Origin: Torymus aiolomorphi
Lineage: Eukaryota > Arthropoda > Insecta > Hymenoptera > Torymidae
NCBI GenBank assembly: GCA_036365515.1
Contig: CM070874.1
Span: forward strand, 250,335,430 to 250,399,429
Direction of reading: 5' to 3'
Length of the DNA: 64,000 nt
Under the pieces are notes generated by a model that was not told where the DNA came from, searched no databases, and saw nothing but the letters and a program-made list of their open reading frames with translations. Within the stretch, counting starts at the first letter, position 1. Each line of letters starts with the position of its first letter. Below are positions 56,698 to 64,000 of this stretch, piece by piece. The translations under genes and the position numbers were made by a program.

Positions 56698-58356
56698 TAA
56701 AGGCAATATAACTGTGTATCTTAATTATGATGATTACTATGAAAAAATGTCTAATCTACTTAGTGATAAAAATACTTATAAAATTGTAAAAAGGAACCCT
56801 CTTACATTAATGCAAAAAAACGTATATAATATTTTAACAGATCTTAATGATAGTGATTGCTTAGAATTCAAATATGATAGGTTTAAATTAACACAAACTA
56901 ATACGGTTCTTCCTAGAGCTTATGGATTACCTAAGATTCACAAAAAAGATGTACCTTTAAGACCAATTATCTCAACTGTAAATAGTCCCACTCATTTTTT
57001 AGCTAACATCATTGAAAAAACCCTTAGACTTTGTTTTAATAAACCTGCTTCACATATTAACAATAGTTTTGCCTTAAAAGAAAAAGTGACGAATATATAT
57101 ATTCCCCATGGATATATTTTAGTTTCTCTAGATGTCATTTCTTTGTTTACTAACATACCGGTAGAATTAGTTTTGTGTAGTTTAGATAAACGGTTTCATA
57201 AGATTCAATGTCACTCAAAAATTCCGTTTGATAACATAATATACATAGTTAAATTTCTTTTTGACAATACTTACTTTCTGTTTAACAATATAATTTATAA
57301 ACAAATCTTTGGTACACCCATGGGCTCTCCGATTTCACCGTTATTTGCAGATATTGTTATGGAAGACTTAGAAATCACAGTTCTCAGTGAATTAAAAAAT
57401 AATCATAATATCTCACCATTGTTCTATTTTAGATATGTTGACGATACAATTTTGTGTGTGAAAGAAGAAGAGCTAGACCTAATTTTAAACAAATTTAATA
57501 GTTATAATAAATATTTACAATTTACACACGAGTTACATAACAATAACATGATTCCATTTCTTGATGTCACTTTAACAATAATTAATAATAGTATTATTAC
57601 TAATTGGTATCAAAAACCCACAAACACTAATAGAGTTTTAAATTTTAATTCAAACCACACAATTCAATTAAAACGCAATATCATTTACAATCTAGTAGAT
57701 AGAGCTCTTCTTCTTTCGCACCAACAATTTCATAATGAAAATTTGATTATGGTTAAAAAATAGTCCCCAAAAATAGCTAGCCTGATAATTTTATTGATAG
57801 TTGTATTCGTTATCGCGTGAGATATCACACTTATGGCAATTCAAAACTTAATAATAATATGTCTACAATCAAAAATGTTATATCGATTCCGTTTCATGAT
57901 AAATTATTTTTTACATGTAAGTCTTCCTTCAAAAAGTATGGTTTTACTATAGTTCCTTGTATGTCAAACAAATTAAATAGCATTATTAAGTTAGGTAAAG
58001 ATAAGCTGGAAAAATGGTGTGAGACCAATGTGGTATACGAGATTGCGTGTAAGGATTGTAATGCCACTTATGTTGGCCAAACAAAGAGATGTTTAAAAAA
58101 GAGAATATATGAGCACAAAAAAACCCCGTTAGACAAAATATTACCAATTCCGACTCATGTAAATAATTTTTCACATAGTTTTGGTTATGATAATGTTAAA
58201 ATTTTAGATAAAGAACCAAATAATTTTAAAAGATTAATTGTGGAAAATATTTTTATTAATATCAATAATAATAACATTAATAAACAAGAAGACTTTAACA
58301 CTATTAGTAAACAATACAATAAATTAAATAGATATTTAAATAAATCAGATTCCTAA
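56698..58356 (+). pseudogene. second Penelope-like ORF, 5'-truncated and frameshifted
   Basis: It starts in the codons for GNITVYLNYDDYY, equal to about residue 145 of the intact copy, and runs collinearly. At about 57755 the run of seven A's (in the codons for MVKKIL) is reduced to six. This shifts the frame into a TAG, and the downstream part reopens at 57817 through the GIY-YIG region to the normal C-terminus. Few other differences are seen, so the defect is young. Confidence 0.93.
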
Positions 58357-58690
58357 GTATAACTATTCTCTGTTTGAAATTTCTCTTTGTTTGTGTGAAG
58401 GTGTTCTATTATGGCTTTCTATGTATACGTGAATAAGTAATTTCGGGTACCTTCGGGTATCTCCACCTGCGTTGACTCTGTTACATACTTACATCTATTA
58501 TATGACTGCCATAGACTGAAAACGCGTACGACGATAGAGACTTATTCGTCTCTGATGTGATATTAGTTATTTAAGTATTATGGTATGACCATTAATTTTT
58601 TGACTTTTATACAATAACAAAGTTTATAACATCCATATTTATTGTGAAAACATTACTATACAATTATAATTTTTATTATTTTTTAATAAA

Positions 58691-58730
58691 GGCCTGAAGA
58701 GGTCCCATACCAGGGACGAAACGTTGCCGG
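58691..58730 (+). ncRNA. candidate hammerhead ribozyme, right copy
   Basis: Identical 40-nt motif to 54141-54180 in the other orientation, at the same distance from the element's 3' end. The pair follows from the inverted two-copy structure. Confidence 0.6.
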
Positions 58731-58839
58731 TATTTATGGAAAAAAATTAACTAAAGGAGTTTTTATTTAAGCCTTGGGTTGTCCTCCCACATTTGCTGTG
58801 TTATCATTTCACTACATGTTTCAATAAGTTCCGAGAAAA

Positions 58840-60160
58840 GTATATTTGCTGAAGGTAAGCCTATTATACTATTTATATATGTTAAAGAGATGTATTGATA
58901 TTTGAGTAAACAATTATAATTGATATACAAATTAAACCTAAAAAATAATGACACATTTTAGTTGACGTCTTATATTATATAGCAAAATTAAAACGTGCTT
59001 CGCGCGTACTATTTTGTTTTTCGGGTTATAAACGTTATTTTTTACTATAATTAGTTGTAATTAGTTCAAACACCAAGAATTCTTAAGAGATTATGTCATC
59101 TTTTTATATAGAGATGTTTGTACTGGTGACATTTTAGTTTGAGTTTATATAATTTACACAATAAAAATAATTCTTGATTACTAATTTTTACATTAGAAGC
59201 ACAAATTTCTATTAATAAATATAACATAAATAATCGTATTATCAAAAATGTGATAAATTTATTATTATTAAACTGGACATCCTACAAAAAGTATTAACAC
59301 CATAATCCATTTTTAAATGCAGGTTATATGGATTCAAAATTCATCCCTCAGCCTACCAGGTCCGATAGCAATCAGCATCTACGTTCAAACAACTACTGCC
59401 GGCGCTGAATTTTAACAATGGAAAGCGCTAAGATCGTTTGAAAATAGTTACGAAAAAAAGGAAAATAAATCTTCACACTAATCAAAATGCAAATCTTAAT
59501 TTCGTCCCTAAGATTTAAATAAAATATTATTTTTTATATATCTCTCTCAATCTCTTTCCTTGCGTCTTCGCATGGCGCTAATCTAACGTTAGAAGCAGAC
59601 CATATATTAAACTTTTCTGCTGGTCACTACAATAATTCTGACGTTGTAAAAGAGAAGAAAGAGAGCATTTTACGTCATTTTTAATGTCTGAGCTAAAGAC
59701 AATTTTCTTTTTTGACCGGGAAGTCATATTTGTGCGTGCAACACAAAGATTCTTGTTCATTCAAGGAAAGAAACACATGCAGAAGAGGTAAACAACAAGT
59801 AAAAAAGATGCAATTGAACATGTAAAAGGACGAAATACACCTAGGATAATAGCTAGGATATACGAGCAAAGATGAAGTAGAACGTATTTGTCTGTATGAG
59901 TCACATGCTTCATTAAGTATATTTGCTGGAGGTAAGCCTATTAGTACTTATATTTGTTAATGAAAATGAGATGTATTGATATTTGAGTAAACAATTATAA
60001 ATTGATTAAAAAATTTAACCTAAAATAATGAAATATTTCGTTGATGTATTTTATTATACATATAGCAAAATTAAAATGTGCTTCGCGCGTACTATTTTGT
60101 TTTTGGGGTTATAAAGGCTATTTTTTACTATAATTAATTGTAATTAGTTCAAATGATAAC
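58840..60160. repeat. 230-bp direct repeat, copies about 1.08 kb apart
   Basis: 58848-59072 and 59931-60155 share AAGTATATTTGCTGRAGGTAAGCC, GAGATGTATTGATATTTGAG, GTGCTTCGCGCGTACTATTTTG and TACTATAATTA.TTGTAATTAGTTCAAA with substitutions and small indels. They could be LTR-like ends or an old segmental duplication. The intervening kilobase has no recognised gene; the 60-codon minus frame at 59578-59760 has no known domain. Confidence 0.8.
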
Positions 60161-60830
60161 AAAATTAGATGAATTTTTTAAGCAAAAAATCAAATGTTTT
60201 ATTCTATTTTTAGTAGTTCTAAATCCGGCCATCGTTTTTTTAAGAGTGGTAAATGTTTATTTATTTTATTTATATTATTATTTTAATGAACGGGGAAGTA
60301 ATTTATACAGTAAATGTTTTTAACGAAATTAGTAGTCTAAATTGTAGTTAAAACTAAACAATTATTTATAAATGAAGTTCGCTTCAATGTAATATTTGTT
60401 TTTTTTTTTCATTACAGTGTATTTCATTGATATTGGAATTATTGGAAGGATTATTGGAAGACTCTCAATGTATACGATATTGGTGTCAATATAATATTCT
60501 TCCGCTAATATTTTAATATGAAGCTTATCCTTGTAATAAAATGCCATCTATGTTCAAAATCAAATTTACCTCGGACACCCATGGACAGTTGGAAACATGT
60601 TTACTTTGATGACTGTAAAATAATATTTAGGTATGGTATACGAAACTTATTTTGATATAAAATATATCTTCTTATAATATTGGTAAAATCCCTGTTTATG
60701 TATGTCTTTATTTATTTTATAGGTTATAGATGTATGTTATATTAGTTTGACGACATTAACAAAATTAGGTATAATTTTCGGTATGTAAATATACTTACTC
60801 CAAATATTAGAATACAGGGTATATAGAATA
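60161..60830. other. AT-rich noncoding stretch
   Basis: Nothing recognised. ACAGGG at about 60814-60819 could be the CAGGG-type terminus of the hAT element into whose 5' region the mariner inserted. Confidence 0.35.
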
Positions 60831-60832
60831 TA

Positions 60833-62126
60833 CGAGGGTCATTTGATAAGTACCTAGCCTACAAATGAAAACACCAAAATTTTACAAAAAATAAAATTTA
60901 TTTTTCAATGTAGTCTCCTTTTAGTTGAATACACTTGGTCCAGCGGTGTTCCAATTTTTTTAACCCCGTTGAAAAAAATGTTTTCTCTTGGTTTGCAAAA
61001 TAGGCCTCCGTGGCAGCGATTATTTCGTTATTGGAGTGGATTCTCTTCCCGGCGAGCGAATTTTTTAGGTTCGGAAACAAAAAAAAGTCGCACGGAGCCA
61101 AATCTGGAGAATACGGTGGATGGAGCAGCAGTTCGTAGCGTAATTCGACCAATTTAGCCATGGCGAGTGCAGAAGTGTGAGCCGGTGCATTATCGTGGTG
61201 GAAAAGCACTTTCTTTTTAGACAAATGGGGCCGTTTTTCTTCTAACACGGCGTCAAATCGGCTCAATAGTTCGGCGTAGTACTGTCCTGTGACCGTTTTG
61301 CCCTTTTCCAGATAGTCAATAAAAATCACACCTTGAGAATCCCAGAAAACAGTGGCCATCACCTTTCCGGCCGACGGGACCGTCTTCGCCTTCTTCGGAG
61401 CAGGTTCACCGGGTAAGGTCCACTGTTTTGACTGCTCCTTGGTCTCTGGAGTGTAGTAGTGAATCCATGTTTCGTCGACGGTCACGTAACGACGCAAAAA
61501 CTCTTTTGGATTGCGATTAAACAGCTCCAAACACTGCTCTGAACTGGTCACACAGATGCGCTTGTTGTCTGCAGTCAGCAAACGTGGCACCCACCTTGCT
61601 GACAGCTTCCTCATGCCTAAAATCTCATGTAGGATATGCCACACGCGTTCTTCTGAGATGCCTACTATCGCAGCTATCTCGTGCACCTTTAATCGGCGGT
61701 CTGACAAAACGATATCGTGTATTTTTGTCACGTTCTCCTCCGTAGTGGCTGTTTTCGGAGCACCTGGGCGTGGATCATCAAAAACCGACGTACGACCACG
61801 TTGAAACTCGTTATACCAAAATTTAACGGTCGCCATCGAAGGAGAAGCATCCCCATACACTGCATCCAAGCGTTCTTTAATTTCACTGCGCGATTTCCCT
61901 TCCAAAAACAAGAATCGAATCACCGACCGATATTGTTCTTTCTCCATTTTTTCAAAAATCAACGGACACATTTGCTTTCACACGCTCTCAAAAATAAACT
62001 ACAACTCCGATCCGGCTGAAATTTCGTCTGTAACCGTTTACAGGAAGATACTGCACTGTAGTGTATTTCTGGTGCGATAGTGGCACCATCTGGCGGTGAG
62101 GCTAGGTACTTGTCAAATGACCCTCG
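60833..62126 (-). mobile_element. mariner transposon, copy 2
   Basis: 1294 bp between TA duplications (60831-60832 and 62127-62128). Inverted ends are CGAGGGTCATTTGATAAGTA / TACTTGTCAAATGACCCTCG, with 27-28 bp paired overall. Only about a dozen differences to copy 1 were noticed. It lies about 45 bp upstream of the hAT start codon. Confidence 0.97.
60898..61971 (-). CDS. mariner transposase, uninterrupted
   Basis: 357 codons, ATG 61971, full length for the family (about 345-360). The N-terminal paired-like DNA-binding region has two helix-turn-helix blocks (residues about 9-55, FLFLEGKSRSEIKERL; about 75-115, IVGISEERVWHIL). The catalytic domain has D166 (VDETWIHYY), D260 (HHDNAPAH) and D295 (PDLAPCDFF). 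There are 34 residues between the last two, i.e. DD34D of mariner. The WVPRLLT linker is intact. It acts in the nucleus on the 28-bp termini with TA targets. All visible requirements for activity are present. Confidence 0.97.
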   Translation of the reverse strand: MCPLIFEKMEKEQYRSVIRFLFLEGKSRSEIKERLDAVYGDASPSMATVKFWYNEFQRGRTSVFDDPRPGAPKTATTEENVTKIHDIVLSDRRLKVHEIAAIVGISEERVWHILHEILGMRKLSARWVPRLLTADNKRICVTSSEQCLELFNRNPKEFLRRYVTVDETWIHYYTPETKEQSKQWTLPGEPAPKKAKTVPSAGKVMATVFWDSQGVIFIDYLEKGKTVTGQYYAELLSRFDAVLEEKRPHLSKKKVLFHHDNAPAHTSALAMAKLVELRYELLLHPPYSPDLAPCDFFLFPNLKNSLAGKRIHSNNEIIAATEAYFANQEKTFFSTGLKKLEHRWTKCIQLKGDYIEK

Positions 62127-62172
62127 TACAAGATCTCAACAAAATCACATCTATAAAAAAAAAAAAAAAAAC

Positions 62173-63787
62173 ATGTCGACACGCACTAAGTTTCAAGAGA
62201 ATTGGCTAGAGAAAGCCGACTGTAACGAAAACATTGTATCACAATGGGCTGAAAAAGATGCCAAAAATGTGTACAATTGTATTTGTAAAATTTGCAGCTG
62301 TTCAATTGCAACGGATAAAGGCTTTGACAAACTCAATCAGCATGCTAAAACAGACAAATATAAGCAGAATTTATTTAAAGTTAAACCTAATCAGTTGCAT
62401 TTAACAGCTACGCCAAGCTTAATAACAAGTACCCTAGTACAAGAGTCTGTAGAACATACAGAACCTAGTCAAACTAAATCGTCTATTGGCCAGAAAAAGA
62501 TCACTCCAGTATTATTGTTTAGCAGCAGCGATACCGCTACCAGAGCTGAATTATTTTATTGTATCGAAATAGTTAAATCAAATAGTCCAGCAGCTTTCTG
62601 TGATGGAAAAAAGGACTTTTCCAAGTAATGTTTCCCGGATGTGTTCCTGATAATTTTTCTTTATCGTCAAGTAAAGCTACTTAACTGAACCTTTAATTCA
62701 TATTTTATATGGTCAATTTAAAAAATTAATTTATTTATTGTGTTCAAATGTTGTAAAAAAAAATATTTTAACTCAAAAATTTATTAATTTAAAAAGTAGC
62801 ACTAAGGACCTGCTTGAAAACCATTCAAATATTAGAGATTTGAAAGAAATAAGCTTTGGGGAGAACATAAAAAACTCAATCTTACTTTTACCTGAACTCG
62901 ACAGAATGGCATTTTTAAATTCAGTTAAAAATTTTTACTTAAAAGCGACAATTTACTTGTTTGACAAAATTACAAATCTAAGAATTCTGAAATATTTTAA
63001 GTGTTTAGCCCCTGAACATATAAAGTTTTCAAGTAGTGTAAAGTCCATAGTTGAAATTGCAAATGTATTACCATTAGATAATATAGACGTCGATAAGTTA
63101 TCAAACGAGTGGAAACTGCTTCAAATAGATTCCGATATTTCATTCGAATTAGGCAAAAACCAAAGAATTGACAACTATTGGAGCACAATTTTTTCGCTCA
63201 AAAATTCATCTGATATTCGCTACCCAATCATATCTCAGATAGTAAAAACAGCTTTGTCACTAACTCATGGAAGTGCTAATGTGGAACGAGGGTTTTCAGC
63301 TTCTAGCAAAATTCTAATTGATGATCGAGCTAATATGGACGAAAAAACGCTCAACGCTAGATTAAATGTAAAAGATGGGTTAAAAAGATTTAATTCTGTA
63401 ATTTATAAAATACCCTTAACTAACGAACTTTTGAAATTAGCACGAAGTGCATGATCTTCATATCATGCAGACTTAAATGAGCAAAAGAGACTTTTAGAGG
63501 AAAAACGCAAAACTGAAGAAGCTGAATTAGAACGTAAAAATAAGGAAAAAGTTATATTGGAGAATGTTCAAGAGCGAATAAAAAAAGTAGCAAATCTAGA
63601 AATAGAATTAAATAAACAAGAAAAAATTTACCAAGAAAGTATTAACGAGTCGGAATCAATGGAGTTGGTATTAAAAAGTACAGCGAAATCAACGTCAAGT
63701 AAAGCCGTATTACAAGAAATGGTTTCAAGTTTAGAAAATATCCGCAAAAGAGAAAAAAGAACAAAGAGTAAAAGTAGACAAGCTTAG
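62173..63787 (+). pseudogene. hAT transposase relic with internal deletion
   Basis: It starts at ATG 62173 after an A-rich run. Residues about 15-60 form a BED-like zinc finger (CICKICSCSIATDKGFDKLNQH). The frame ends at 62628 (FSK-stop), but shifted frames continue MFPGCVPDNFSLSSSK and YLTEPL, then a long frame to 63454. The latter holds the hAT dimerisation region (LTHGSANVERGFSASSKIL, MDEKTLNARL). After an in-frame TGA the same frame continues a Glu/Lys coiled coil to 63787. The DDE centre of about 250 residues expected between the two halves is absent. Non-functional. The element probably continues beyond the window. Confidence 0.85.
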
Positions 63788-64000
63788 AGAGAAGGTTCTA
63801 AAAAGAAAATCACAAATTCTTGAGACTGCTGTAACTAAAAAACTTAAACTAACTGAAAATGATAGATAAGGTATAAATTTATAAGAGCTTTAAAAAGATA
63901 AATATATTAAAAAGTGATGTATTTAAAAAATGTAAGAAACAATTGTTTTTTAATAAAAGTTATATAAATGAACTTCTAATAATTATCTATTAAACGTCTG
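63788..64000. other. AT-rich end of window
   Basis: Probable 3' region of the hAT relic. No terminal repeat is seen before the window ends. Confidence 0.4.

Larger units (their letters stand above)
54025..58812. mobile_element. Penelope-like element, inverted two-copy insertion
   Basis: Two copies lie 5'-to-5' in opposite orientation, so identical 3' ends point outward (CTTGGGTTGTCCTCCCACAT and complement). The left copy (minus) carries a full ORF. The right copy (plus, from 56698) begins in mid-ORF. A 15-bp direct repeat TACATGTTTCAATAA at 54010-54024 and 58813-58827 marks the target duplication. Inverted partial copies of this kind are characteristic of Penelope-like elements. Sequence between the copies is about 99% identical by eye. 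About 30 bp at the left edge are not mirrored on the right. Confidence 0.92.

Overview
The window is AT-rich eukaryotic DNA, almost certainly from an arthropod and probably an insect. The coding matter is nearly all transposable elements of classes common in insects: BEL/Pao and Ty3/Gypsy LTR elements, R1-clade and Jockey/CR1-like LINEs, a Penelope-like element, mariner, hAT and FLYWCH-MULE. The primer-binding site of the first BEL element matches the 3' end of insect tRNA-Tyr. Spliced exons with GT..AG borders, microsatellites and numerous palindromes agree with this. I cannot name the species. No intact host gene is visible. The best host-like candidate is a broken JmjC/C2H2 zinc-finger gene.

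Layout. 1-7.4 kb holds noncoding DNA with a diverged AT-rich tandem array, two foldbacks, a 0.32-kb tandem repeat and an exon-like relic. 7.4-11.3 kb holds a large foldback and two tandem copies of a palindromic family with a GGCGCGCC core, split by a mariner. 11.6-12.9 kb is a LINE relic. 13-16.1 kb holds a MITE and a DNA transposon with 0.6-kb terminal inverted repeats. 16.5-22.7 kb is a defective BEL/Pao element bounded by the 5-bp duplication TCTTT. 23.2-25.6 kb is the broken JmjC gene, with a palindrome in its intron. 26.7-29.1 kb is a second, deletion-derived BEL element joined to an exon of a FLYWCH-MULE pseudogene. That pseudogene runs back to 37.7 kb through a 7.4-kb intron, which contains another palindromic element that itself contains a 4.4-kb LINE. 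38.5-50.1 kb is a series of foldbacks with a Gypsy relic. 50.1-52.1 kb is a 5'-truncated R1-clade LINE abutting an (AC)n tract. 54.0-58.8 kb is an inverted Penelope-like pair with a candidate hammerhead ribozyme near each end. 60.8-62.1 kb is a second mariner with an uninterrupted transposase, set in front of a hAT relic that runs to the window end.

How the parts relate. The genes form no pathway. The window is a record of nested insertions: LINE within foldback within MULE intron, mariner within tandem foldbacks, mariner upstream of hAT. The unusual theme is the density of long inverted repeats (at least fifteen), which would give long hairpin RNAs if transcribed.
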